This document shows positions 44,651-56,577 of a stretch of DNA of 64,000 nucleotides, in pieces. Position 1 is the stretch's first letter; every line of letters starts with the position of its first letter. Under the pieces are notes generated by a model. The model saw only the letters and a program-made list of their open reading frames with translations. It was not told the origin of the DNA and did no database searches. This stretch comes from Rhytidiadelphus loreus. Taxonomy: Eukaryota > Streptophyta > Bryopsida > Hypnales > Hylocomiaceae. The stretch lies in assembly GCA_947034895.1 (NCBI GenBank), contig OX344763.1, positions 29,759,025 to 29,823,024 on the forward strand, read 5' to 3'. A program made the position numbers and the translations under genes.

Positions 44651-47315
44651 GGGGGATGCAAAGACGTTCTCATTCTTGAGAAGTGGAATGAAAAAAAATA
44701 CAAAACTTCATACTCTCTAATTTCTACAAGCACTAATGCTTGCTATAACCACCCAACAAGCAAACGAAGTGGGCAACCTTTATATAGTTATATAGTGAAG
44801 TACAATAATCTTACAAATTGCCTATTTGACCCATTCAAAGAATTTTATACAATGTGGATTATAATTGGTATATTTTGGTAAGTATAATTATCATTGCATC
44901 CTTATGCAATCCCAATCAAGCATACCCAAATATAGTTTCAAAAAAACAAAACTTCACTTTTGGTGAATTCTTTTATTCAATTTCCATGGTTTTACACGAT
45001 AATTCATTGACAAACATTGGAGATGAATCTTTTAAATTCAATTGTAGAGTTATATAGGAAATGTCCATACGCACATCTTCCCTTCAACAAGCATCCCTAA
45101 AAACGTTTCAAATTCCTTCTATAGAGTTTTCAATATTGGAGTGATAATGCCCAAATGATCTCTTTATCATAATTATATTTTTATATTTGTCCCTCAATGG
45201 TAATTAATTTTGTACATTTGAGCATGATGATACAATTACTTTGCTAAAATCTAGTTGACTGATATAGAAATATCTATTTTACAAAATTTGATTATACGAC
45301 ACTTCACATTGAACTCTTTATAGATCATATTTTTGTTACTTAATGTATTTTTTGTTTATTATGAAGGTTGTATGTATGGATGTTCCCTACATATCTATAC
45401 AATCAAATTAGAAAATTCATCACCAATTACTTTCCAAAAATATAATACAAAATCATGAAAATTGACTTCAAAAATAGATTTTTTTTTTGGAACTGAAATT
45501 TGGTATGCTTGATTGGGATTCCGTTAAAATTGAGCGTTAATTGTCTAAGATGGCAAATTCCAACTCTTTTCTATACTATACAAAAATCTTTGAATGGCAA
45601 AAATAGGGAGTTTGTAAGGTTATTATATCCAATTGTACAAAGGGACCCTAGATGCTCTCAATAAGTTCACAGTTAGTTCCCATGTTGCTATCCTGTTGGT
45701 GAGCAATGTTTCCTTCCATTGCTGCAACGCAAAGCAAGTTCTCCTTTGTCATTGCCTTGATCAAGTGCAGCTCCTTGCTTGAAGCCATTTTAGTAACTTT
45801 TTGTGAATCTTGTATCATATGCAAGGGGACCGTTTTGAGAAGAGCAAAATAAGCAAAATACTTTAAATTTTATAAATTATTATAATGTTAAGAGCTTTTA
45901 ATAGTTTTTACAATGAGGAGCTAGAGTTGTGATTTCTAATAAATAATGTCATATTTAACTAAATCTAAACTATGGATACATATATGGCCTATGTGTGCAA
46001 AACATCGGGAGACCTCTTGATGTTGAAGAATATACATTAGGCATCCTAATGTTTTGCATAGATTTCATAGTGATTAGCATAAAATATAAATAATACATGC
46101 AAAACATTGTGAAATCTCTTGATGTTTTGTGTACATTTCCAGCTATTTTTTTAAATTATTATTTTTTAAATTTGAATTGTCTAAATTTAGTTAAATATGG
46201 CATTTTATATCTTTCATGATTTTCACAACTTTGTGTAGATGGGTGTTTCAAGTAGTTTGGCAATAGAAGAGCACCAATCTAATTCTAAAACATATAATTA
46301 TATAATGTAGCATTATTTCATCAATTGTGTTATAAATTTGAAACATGTGACAAATAAAAGATGATGAGATCCAAAATGCATCACATTATGACATCTATGA
46401 CATTGAGAGCATAATGACAAAAGACCATTAAATTATTGAAAGTGAAAACTTCTCCATTAAAAATCTAATTCTACCAAGTAGAAAGCTAGTGCCAACAATC
46501 AAGAATCCTAGGTCATGAATAGTTGAGGTAACAATGTAGGCTCACCCTTAGCATTAAGAATCATAGGACATGAATAGTTGAGATAATAATGAAATGTGAT
46601 CCCTAACATTATCAAGAGTTTCTTTTTAGAAGAGTAATTAAGAAATAATAAAGTTTAATAATTCAAAATAAAAGTTGGGGGGGTTGAGTGTTACCCCTTG
46701 TTTGAGAATTTTTTTGTATTATAAGTTTTTTAAATGACTTTTGAGTGCCTAAAACTATTATGATTGATATAAAAATTATACCACTCAATTCCTCTCAATG
46801 TCTTCTTTCCTATTATGTTCCTAAAACCTACATAATGAAAAAAATTGTTCCCTTCTTAGTTCTTATACATTAAAAAAGTTAAGAAAGCACTTGTACTAGA
46901 ATTGTGAGTTGCCACCCTAGAGAGAGGAGGCGTAGTGGTAGTCAAGGAGAAGGGAATAGTGGGCAAGGGCAAGGAGGAAGCATTCAAGGTCCTAGACCTG
47001 CTCCGTGACCCTCCGGTGTCCTTTTTTCCGGGGGGGATCACTATAAGAACCCTATGTTTTAGGTGACGTTTTGTAATTTTTTCAGACAGATTTTAGGTGA
47101 CGTCAAAAAAAAAATTGTGTTTTTTTGTTGAAAATCACGTCAAATATAACATATGGATTAAAGATTAACTACTGAAATTTTTTATTTTTCACTTAAAAAG
47201 GAAAATATTTTATTTTTGAGAGGTCTTTAAAGGCATATATAGGAAAGGCTCAAGAAGTGTTTGGGCATTAAATAGTGCAAAAGGGTGTTTATATGGAGCA
47301 AAGTGAGTGTGCTTA
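44651..47315. other. AT-rich stretch without recognised gene
   Basis: It contains short direct repeats around TGCAAAACATYGKGARAYCTCTTGATG (about 45995-46130). There are C/G-run termini at about 46674 and 47028 (CCGGGGGGGATCACT) that resemble a hAT-type left end, but no partner or duplication was found. Confidence 0.35.
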
Positions 47316-47863
47316 TAAGGTAAACCAGCCCATGACAGGCAAACCACCCATGATAGACACCTATTGACCCCCCCCATTACAGTCATTTATCAATCTATGA
47401 GAGACTTTTTTTGAAAAATGGGGTTAAGACTGCATTGGGCTGATTTGTAGTTGTTATCAAAGCCTTGGGGTACAGTCATGAAGTTATTAGTAACTGTCAT
47501 GGACACTTATACCAATCTAGTCTAAATTGGTAGTAAAAAATAGTTTTTTTATTTCTTAATGTCATGTCCATGTTAGAAAGTCTTGTAGCCATCTTAGAAA
47601 ATGCTATGACTGTTTTAGGAGGGAAGATGACCATCATGGAAACACTTTTTTGCTGATTTGGAGTAGTCTACAGGCTGTTTTCGGCTTACTGGACAGCACA
47701 CTTCAAAAATTCAAAAAAAATTCATATTTTGTCCAAAAATTAAAATTTCAGTTGCTTTCTTCATTTCTCACATGTGTCTTTGTATGAAAAAAAATTTGAT
47801 TATTCTTGCTAATGGCAATAGACCACATCAGGCAATCTGCCTATCATAGGCTGGTTTACCTTA
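47316..47863. mobile_element. 548-bp MITE with ~33-bp imperfect terminal inverted repeats
   Basis: The left end is TAAGGTAAACCAGCCCATGA followed by CAGGCAAACC. The right end, reverse-complemented, is TAAGGTAAACCAGCCTATGA followed by TAGGCAGATT. The duplication is unclear. Non-coding. Confidence 0.65.
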
Positions 47864-49258
47864 ATGCGAGGACTTGTATGCATGGTTTAGGAATACTAGA
47901 AAGCTGAAATGATTGACTGGAATGTATGGTTTCTTCTTGTTAATGAATTATGATGTACTTGAAAGTCTAACATATTAACTGCAATGCATGTAGTGCATTA
48001 AATTCTTATTGATAGGCTTTAGTGAATACAATGAAGATGTGAAGTGCATGCTTTTGTGAATTGAATAAAGATTAGTTTATTAATAAGGAACACTGATTAA
48101 AGTGACAATTACAAAGATTTCAAATGATGAGGGCATGATTTCAGATGTAGCTGCCGTCGATTTCAGAAAGTGTATTGATTTAGTTCATTAAAGAAAGGCT
48201 AGGCCATTAAATTATATGACAAAAATGAACCCCATGATATGGCATTTAGGGCTCCTTTTCCATAGATAGTCCCTACAAAAGATGTACAATTCTACAATTA
48301 CTGACATGGCAAAACCTTAGCAAATCTGTTGAATTCAGAATACGTACAATGCACACATACTTAAGGTGACTAGCATCACGTGAAATTGCAGTGAGTGTAG
48401 CTCTCATCCGTCTTTCCAAGATGAGTGACATCAATATTTCAAAGGAATCAAGTGAAATAGATGGTAGGAGTGGGTAGAGGCAAAGGAATTGGACAATAGC
48501 GAGTCCGAATTTTATGAAGATGAAGACAAATTTGGAGAGGACGAGAACCAACAATTATTCGATTGGGCTCTACATGAAGAAGACAAGTAGTGATTCCATG
48601 AAATGGAGGCATTCAAAAGAAATGAATATTATCAACCTCCTACCCATGAAGCTGAAATGTGCCAAGGTCAAGAGCAACAGAGGATCATTAGAAGACAGCC
48701 CACATTGTCTCTCACATTGTCTGTGTTGCCAAAGAAGGCATCACTTGGCCAGGGCCTTGAAGTGCACATTTAAACATGTGGCCATAGACTAGTAGGTGAA
48801 AGAGTGTAGGAAGGGGGCCTCTACAATGGATAGTATGCCGAGGTGTCTTTGACGAAGAGGAGGATCAATAGAGTCCACCAAAATTTCCCAACATTTATGA
48901 AGGCTCCAATAGCTCTGAAACTTGGCACAGGGAGTCAGTAGAGCATAGAAAGTCACCACAACGCAGGGAATTGGCAGATCGATAGAAGTCAATGGAGCAG
49001 CGAGAGTCAACACAACGAGGGAAGCCATAAGAGCAAAGGGAGCCAATGGAGCAAAATTGCATATTGCCATCTTTTGTGGCCTCCACATTCCAAACTGCTC
49101 GCTTGTAGTTGCAGTAGTTAGCAGGGATGTGGCAGACAGATCAGGGTGTTAGAAGAGTAGGGAGGTAGTTGGAGAGCAATTGCAACAATCCTACAGCTAC
49201 AAGACCTCCCCCTCAGTCCAATACACCCACCGATGCTGCAATTGCAAGTAGAAGGACC
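47864..49258. other. no gene recognised; possible 5' part of the pogo element
   Basis: AT-rich until about 48500, then more balanced. The 48790-49080 stretch has repeated GGAGCA/AGTCAAC-like words. No defined product. Confidence 0.3.
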
Positions 49259-50481
49259 ATGCGTAAGAAATCAAAAAATGAGAACTGGACTAATGAGCAA
49301 CTACCATTTGCCCTTCACGATTTCAATGAAGGTATGCCAATTCAAATTGTAGCTAGAAAGAATGGTATTCCTCCATCTAGTTTGAGGGGATACCTTTATG
49401 GAACTATAATTCAAAGAAAGAGAGAAAAAGAGGGTGTCCAAACAAAAGATGAAGAAACACAATTAGTTGAGTACTTGATGAAGATCCAAACTCTTGTGCA
49501 AACTTTAGGCTTCCGGCTTACAATTGGACAATTGAGAGCAAAAGTTGGAATATTCACTCAATCTAGAGTAATTTCCTTCAAGAATGGGGTGCCTAGACTA
49601 GGTTGGGTCATATGTTTTAAAAAAAGACATACAAAATTGACCATAAGAAAAGACCAAGCCTTAGAACAAAGAAGAGCTAAAAACTTATATCCTGAATTAA
49701 TGGCTTCTTTCTACAGCAACCTCCAATTGCTCTATAACTCTTACAATTACCAACCACAACAAGTGTGGAATTGTGATGAAAGTGGGGCAAAGGATGGGGG
49801 AGGATATGTGTTTGCTAGGAAAGGATGTAGAAATGTCTACATGGTTATTCCAGACTAGAGGGAGTGGATATTAGTTCTCTGATGCATCAATGCAAATGGT
49901 GAAACAATACCTCACTTTTTACATTTTCAAGGGGAAAAGAAAAACAAGGAATTTTTCAAAAAAAGACTAGTGAAAAAGGAGCTATGCTAGCTATGCAAGC
50001 TAAGGCATGGATGACTAATGAGTTGTTCAAGGAGTCGATGCTCCATTTCTTACACACACTTTCAAGCTTGTATAGTCTTTCTCCAGAGAATAGGCTCTTG
50101 TTAATTTTAGATAGACACAGGTTCCATGTGACATTAGAAGTCATAAAACGAGCAATGGAGAGGGGCTTAGACTTACTCACTTTTCCATCCCACACTTCTC
50201 ATACTCTGCAACCCCTAGATGTTACATGCTTTAAGTCCTTTAAGCTTTCCTTTAGGGCCTACAAAGATAAATGGACAATTGCTCATAAAGGGAAAATGCC
50301 AATAAAAGAAGATCTTTCTAAATGGATGTCAGATGGTCTGAGAAGAGCCTTAACAAAGGAAAACATCATGAAAGGGTTCTCAACTAATGGTATCTATCCA
50401 ATAAATCCAACTACCATTGATGGTAAGATGGGCCCAAGTGAAGTGTATGGTAGGAGAGAAGGTGAACTAAATATATGTTAG
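49259..50481 (+). pseudogene. pogo/Tigger-type DDE transposase, broken
   Basis: From ATG 49259 the frame shows a CENP-B/psq-like helix-turn-helix (ENWTNEQLPFALHDFNEGMP, GIPPSSLRGYL), a second DNA-binding part (TIGQLRAKVG...) and the start of the DDE_1 catalytic domain (QQVWNCDESG, first Asp). A TAG at 49856-49858, a TGA at about 49880 and a frame change near 49960 break it. The rest resumes at 49984 with LLLILDRHRFHVTLEVIKRA (second Asp, with DRH where DGH is usual), LTFPSHTSHTLQPLDVTCFK (third Asp) and GFSTNGIYPINPTTI, ending TAG at 50479-50481. All three Asp codons survive, so the breaks look fairly recent. The element termini were not identified. Confidence 0.8.
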
Positions 50482-52005
50482 CCAAGAGCTCAACTAGAGC
50501 ACAACGATGCTAGCGTGTGAGTTAAGAGCAATGAGCTTGTGAGCATGGAGCCTTGGAGTTAGGTTTTTAAGACTTTTATACTGAAAACACATATTATTTG
50601 AAAAAAAAATCAAAATTTGACAATTTTTTGTTATATCAAGCAAATTAGAGGACCTATGACCGTGTGAGTGTTTCTAACTCCACCCTTAAGTCAGAAAGTT
50701 GCACACAGGTTCTAGCGACATAAGTTAATGGTTTAATTGGGTGAATGGTAAACTCAGTGTTCTTTGGCCTTCCAAGCAATGGACACTTTGTTATGTTGAT
50801 TTTTACCTAATTTAAGTACTTCAAAACACTCTAATAGTTAAGAAATAAAGGTTGTTGAGGATTAGTTAATTGTGAATTAAACTTCTAGCTAAACTAAAAT
50901 TCTACCTAAACTAAATCAAAGAATACAATTTGCCTTTTCCAAAATGGTAAAGCAAGTTGGATTCTGATATTCCTAATGAAAGTTATGTGTGGATGAAATT
51001 CGTACCTAATTCTATCCTAAAAACTTCATCCGTCAACTAAAAATAGCAAAATAATGTAAAATAAATCTAAATTTTAGGGTTGAAAGGTTAATTAAGTTAT
51101 CTAATGGAATTTTTAGAGAAAACCTAATTTTGACCTATTTTAGGATTTTTCATCCAAAATTAGGTCAAATCTTCATCCACTCTTTTATCCTTCAAATTAA
51201 AGTAATTTTAACAGTAAAAGGTGGATTTGGAATCTTCAAAAGATTCTCTAAAAGATTATGGTTTCAAAAGATTCCCTAGTCGTGCCTTGAGAATATTCCT
51301 AATTGTTCTTTAATTAATCCTAATTCTAAGTTATTATTCCAATTTTAGTAAATTTTTAGGGTTTTAGGGTTTTTATGAGTAAAATGATTAATTAACTTCT
51401 TGTTAAAATAAAAAGTAAGAATTTAGAACTTTTAGATGAAAACTTTTAAATGGATGAAAATTCCCCTTGGTTGGATGGAATTCGTTCCTTTAATAATTTT
51501 CAAGAGAATAAATAGATAAATTAGGTTTTGACTTCCCCTAATTATTCTAATATTCCCTAGGTTCCTAAATTAAATTAGATTCCTTTTGAGATTCTTTTGG
51601 ATGAGATTACTATTTCGTTTTCCAAATTAATTCAAAGTTTAATCTAATTATTACCTTTACGATTTTAGTTAAATTTTCAAAGGTTTTCTAACAATTTAAA
51701 TTCTACTAGCTATTGGATTCTTAATGGTTAATTTTGTTAGTTTTAATTTTCTAATCTAAATTTATAAAGAATGAAAACAAAAGAAAAGACAAAAGATAAA
51801 TGTTGAAATCATACCTCGGTGTCAAGAATGTCGATCGTCCCGTCATCGCAAAACACCATCATAATTGTCTCCTCGAAATTCTCCATTGTCAAATGAGCTG
51901 ATTGTACTGGAGTTCTGTCCTGATGGAGCTCTATCCGAAGGGGCTCTGTTTGATCAAGCTGTTTGGAAGCTTGCGGCCACCAGCCACGTGTCGCTTGCTG
52001 GGGCT
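50482..52005. other. AT-rich stretch, no gene
   Basis: About 50490-50640 (CAACGATGCTAGCGTGTGAG onward) is similar in direct orientation to about 55490-55640. The remainder is AT-rich with many TTAAT/AATTAA words. No coding signal. Confidence 0.35.
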
Positions 52006-52215
52006 CGTTCCCCTGGAAGCCGTTCCCCTCAGTTCCCGGTGGTTCGTTCCCCTGCGGTGCGGCAGCTCGTTCCCCTTAGTTCCCGGCAGCTCGTTCCCCC
52101 CAGTGCGGCAGCTCGTTCCCCTTGGTTCCAGCAGCTCGTTCCCCTCAGTTCCCGGCAACTTGTTCCCCTTGGTTCTGGTGGTTCGTTCCCCTTGGTTCTC
52201 GATAGCTCGTTCCCT
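52006..52215. repeat. GC-rich ~24-bp minisatellite
   Basis: About ten units centred on GCAGCTCGTTCCCCTTGGTTCC, spaced 15-25 bases. All six frames through it are artificially open. It stands out in GC content from its AT-rich surroundings. Confidence 0.85.
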
Positions 52216-55039
52216 CAATTCCAGCAGCCTCCTCCCCTTCCTTCTGTTCGGCACTGCCTAGTTTCGGTGAATTCTTGCTGTACGGACTGGGTCTTTGAAT
52301 TTCCAAACGTCCAAGTACTTCTGAAAAAACCCAATCTATTTTGATGGACTAAACATCAATAATTTAGGAAATACTCGCTTTTTAATAAAAGGTTAAGTAC
52401 TCCTAAATTCATAATTAAGGAAAATTAGTTTTATGAATTTGACCAAATAATCAAGATGACCAATTTTGATGAAAGAAAAGAAAACAAAAGAAAACAAACA
52501 ATTTAAAAGAACAACCAACCATGGCAAGTTTTAGGGACCAAATACCTCCACCATGTGCACAATACAAAGGGAAGAAAAATCAACAAAGTTGGCCTTTAAA
52601 TAAGTTTCCAAGGAATCTTATTTTTGTTGATTTATTTGGTAATTCAAAGCTTCACCGTACAAGACAATCTAAAAGTTAGTATTTCCCACAAAGGTAAATT
52701 TTAGCCCTAGAAGGTCAAAGCTCCGCTGTCCGGAAGCAACCCCAGGAATTAACAGTTAAATCAAAGTTTCAAGTACCCGTTTCCAGGTTTCAAAGTCAGA
52801 GCTCCGCCGTGCGGGAGCAACCCCAGGAATAACTAGTATCTAAGGACCCAAACTAGTATTTTGAAAACTTAATTCTTAAAGGAGGTACACATGACAGTGT
52901 TTAACCGAACATTAAAAACTAATTTCCAAAAATTCCAAACAAAGTTCTAGTTTAATCACTAAAGGAGGTACACATGACAGTGTTTAACCAAACATTAGCA
53001 ATCATTCAAACCAAACACCCGTTATACAACGAGTTTTGGCACGGGGGGATGCTCAAAACCTTTTGGCAAGGTCCAGCCTTGCCGCTTTAAAGTTTTAAGT
53101 TCACAAACTAGTATCAATTTGCACAAATGGTTGGTTAGTATCCAATAAAATCAAAGTAGAGTTTGGGCACTACTCCCACAACTCCCAAGATATCAAAGTT
53201 TTGGGGCTTGAAGCCTCCAAATTCAAGAAATAAGTTAGTTAACACAAACAACACTAGAGTTAGGGGATTTCCTCCACCTAAACTCTTGAAAAGCAAAATT
53301 TTGGGACTTGAAGCCTCCAAATTCAAACAAGAAAAGAAAACAAAGCTTTGAAGGGGCCCTCCGGACCTTCAAAGTACAAGAGAATAGAAGAAAATAGAAG
53401 AAAATAGCCAAAACTTGGCTTAAAAAGTGCTCCGACAAGTGTCGGTAGCACAACAAGAGCAACAACAAGAATAAAACAAAGAAATGAGGGCCACGAACAA
53501 CCTCGAGGAAGGGCCTTATATACTCGCTCCCGGCCCCCCCCCCGGTAAATTGTTCGTAAAATTATCTTTACTTTCAATCTAGATATTTTGCTAAACTACC
53601 TAAACGTATTTTCAAAATAATCTTTGTTTAATGGGAAGGAAGGTTCTCAAGCGAGTTCCTTCTAGGCCCTAAATGGCCTTAGAATCCTTTCCAAAATCAA
53701 ATATTTGATTTTCCCAAAGATATTTTGAAAATCTACCTAATTAACCAAGATATTTTGTGTTTTAATCTAGGGTTAGTTCTAAATTGGCTTTCTTTAGTCC
53801 AAAAGATGGCTTCTTATGCAAGACAAGTATCTTGGGCAAATCCAATCTTCGATTTTACAAGAGATATTTGCAAAATCAACCCAGATTAATCCAAAATTAC
53901 CTTTTAAAAGTCAAACTAAGGGCTGACCCTCTCTATCTTTTGAGGGACAACTCGAAACTGAAAACAAACTGCGCCATCGCGTTTAGAAGACCCCAATTAG
54001 TCTAAAGGACCCCTTACCCCTACCTCTCCAGCCATTTTAAAGTGCAAATTTGAGTCACGGTAACTCATAACAAAAGTTAAAAAGTTAACTTTTGGAGTTT
54101 GCGTCTTTTGATGAAACTGTTGGTCCTGGGTGGTTTAGAATATTCGTGGGAGTAAGAATTGACCCTTGAAACGCTCCGTTCGGACACCGCTAGCTCTTGG
54201 TTCGCCGGTCAACCCGCCGCCAAGTTGTAAATTCTTGTAAAATTCGTTGTCGGTTCTAATTCTGGTACTTGGGAATGTCGGAATGTCTTCAAACTTGACA
54301 GGGCTCTTTATTGGCACACAAAACACTATCCTAATTTTTAGTGAGATTTTACCGCAACACTGGTAATTTCTAGGAATTTACGAATGCAGTTTTAAGCGGT
54401 TGACTTCCCATGGAGTCATCGTGGAGTTTTGTAAAATCCCGAAACTTTTGGGCAACCTTCTACAAGATGTCCATCAACTAAGGGCAAAACCAAATCTCCA
54501 ATAAGAATGCTATTTTTAGCAATTCTTTAATAATTTCCACCCGGGGGGAAATTATTCTTGATACCGGGGGAATCTTGGATGATCGGGCTTCTATTTGACC
54601 TCCTGGCATGCTTTGACCTAGAAAAGCACCTCTCTGTATGTTCCAATCATCATTTCCTTCATCTTGATCTTTGAATGATTGTATTTCTCAAAATTACCTG
54701 CAAACAATAAATCTAACTCTTTCGAGTTTGATTTGGACTGACTCGGACTAGACTCTAACTTTTAACCTGGTTGTTACATGTATACTTATATGTATTTTAT
54801 TACATGAACAAGACACTAGGACTGGTTAACTCTCAAATTCTCACATCGCTCGGAATTACTAACTTAACTACTTATTTCTACTAATAAGACCTAAAATTAG
54901 TGAAAATGCAACGTTTTTCATATTTCACGCATTTAAGGCCATGACACACCCCTTTGGTAGGGACTTCTACCAAAACCCACAATAATTGTATTTTTATATG
55001 TTTTTTTCCTATTTTTCACTTAAAAATTAACTAAAAATC
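52216..55039. other. non-coding stretch with several short duplications
   Basis: Paired repeats: AAAGGAGGTACACATGACAG at about 52878 and 52970; GAGCAACCCCAGGAATAA-type blocks at about 52730 and 52820; GACTTGAAGCCTCCAAATTC at about 53206 and 53309. The 53.3-54.3 kb part is GC-richer without a recognisable product. It could be the body of a decayed retroelement, but no pol or gag motif was found. Confidence 0.35.
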
Positions 55040-56030
55040 GCGAAAAATAAGTTCAGAGGTCCAAGTGCCAACTTGAGGGCTCACAGACCGCTACCCCTAT
55101 TACCATAGATTCTAAGGATTATGACCATGACCTGCCAAGGTCCATTTCTTGTGGGAAAAAATCCTTAAACCTTTGATTGTATATAATGAAGCATTTATTT
55201 TCCCCTAACATTGTTCATATATTAACCCACTTCCAAATTTTGCTAGAGATTTTAATATAAGATATTAAGCAAATAATATTAACAAAAACAAATGTAGATA
55301 TAACCTTGCCTCTATTAATGCTGCTCTTCCACAATTTCATTAGAAATTGAGTATAAGGACCACATTTAATGGCATAATATGTTGACCCACTAGATTCGTA
55401 ACTAGGCCACCACATTGAAGGTCAAGAACCTCTCCCACATATAAAGTAGGTACACCCAAATGTGCCATTGACCTTAAAGCGCCATCTTCACCAACGACGC
55501 TAGTGTGTGAGCTTGGAGTGGCAAGCTTGTGAGTTGCGAGTGTGAAGCTTGTGAGCTTGGAGCTTTAAAAAAAAACATTTTTATAAATATAATTTTTTTT
55601 TGGAGGCAAATTTTTAAAGTTCAACAAAACTTTTTATTTTTAGTAAATTTTAGGGCCCATAACTGCTCCCCTATTATCGTGGATTTCTAGAATATTTATA
55701 CCTAAATTCAGAATTTCCATATTCTATGTAAAAAATTTAAACCTTTGTTTTTAGTTAAACAATTTAGTGGTCCTACTACAATTTGAATAGGTACACACTT
55801 ACAATTTCACTAATAAATATACTATAATATATTAAGCAAATGTACTTACAAAAATTGAGGTTGGTACATATATCCTAGCCTCTACTATTGCTAGTGTACA
55901 TGATCATTCACTCTAAACCCAATATAGAGATTTTGGCCAATTGTATACTTTATAGCCTCACAGGATTGTAACTGAGGCCACTAAATTCAAGGCTCACTGA
56001 CCTTTCGCAAATATGCTCCACCTTTAAGGA
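55040..56030. repeat. diverged tandem duplication, period about 560 bp
   Basis: About 55080-55450 and 55660-56030 align in the same order, with shared blocks CTCCCCTATTATCGTGGATT / CTACCCCTATTACCATAGAT, ATATTAAGCAAAT, CTAGCCTCTACTATTGCT / CTTGCCTCTATTAATGCT and a TGTAACTGAGGCCACTAAAT-like block. Part of the unit also occurs at about 50500-50640. Confidence 0.55.
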
Positions 56031-56577
56031 AAGGCCTGTACTTTGGAAAAAAATATATAAATGTACAAAGGCTTCTCCCCCCCAAATGGAAATAATGTGT
56101 AAACCAATGCGGGAAAAAAAATGATAAATATAATGAGTAAGCAATGGAAAGGGTTTAGGGATTATTAATGCAATTCCCCCCCCCAAAAAAAATAGAATGT
56201 GAATGTAAAAAAAATGAACAATGAAAACAAAAGGAAATTGAAAAAAAAAATTCATTGAAAAAAAAATATATAAATGAAAACCAAAACAAGAAATAAAAAA
56301 ACAGGATCATAATGAACTTAGATAGAAATCAAAAGTAGAAGCCGCTAAACATTAATGAATATAACATTCATTCGTCCACTATTACATTTAGGCTTTCACT
56401 TATAGAGCTTAGCCATTCATAGCTTCATTCTTTAAAACGTTTCACTACTGATGAACACTCATATATTCCAAGAATGCATACATTTTTTGAAATACATCCA
56501 CGTCAAATGATTAGTGAAAGGTACTAAATGTCATTTCATTTGTACCAAATGAAGTACATATAACTATGTGGACACAA
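56031..56577. other. AT-rich flank, no gene
   Basis: A-rich and C-run sequence (for example at 56071 and 56178) downstream of the SWIM-domain gene relic. No feature identified. Confidence 0.3.

Noticed and set aside
47020..47400. Another 8-bp-duplication hAT-type element between 47028 and 47380
   Set aside because: A left-type terminus is present, but no partner terminus with a matching 8-bp flank was found.
51865..52344. 159-codon Ser/Pro/Arg-rich ORF and an opposite-strand ORF
   Set aside because: Both are read-outs of the GC-rich 24-bp minisatellite, with no start context or domain.
52216..55039. LTR retrotransposon
   Set aside because: Short duplications exist, but no gag, protease, reverse transcriptase, integrase or paired LTR with TG...CA ends was found.
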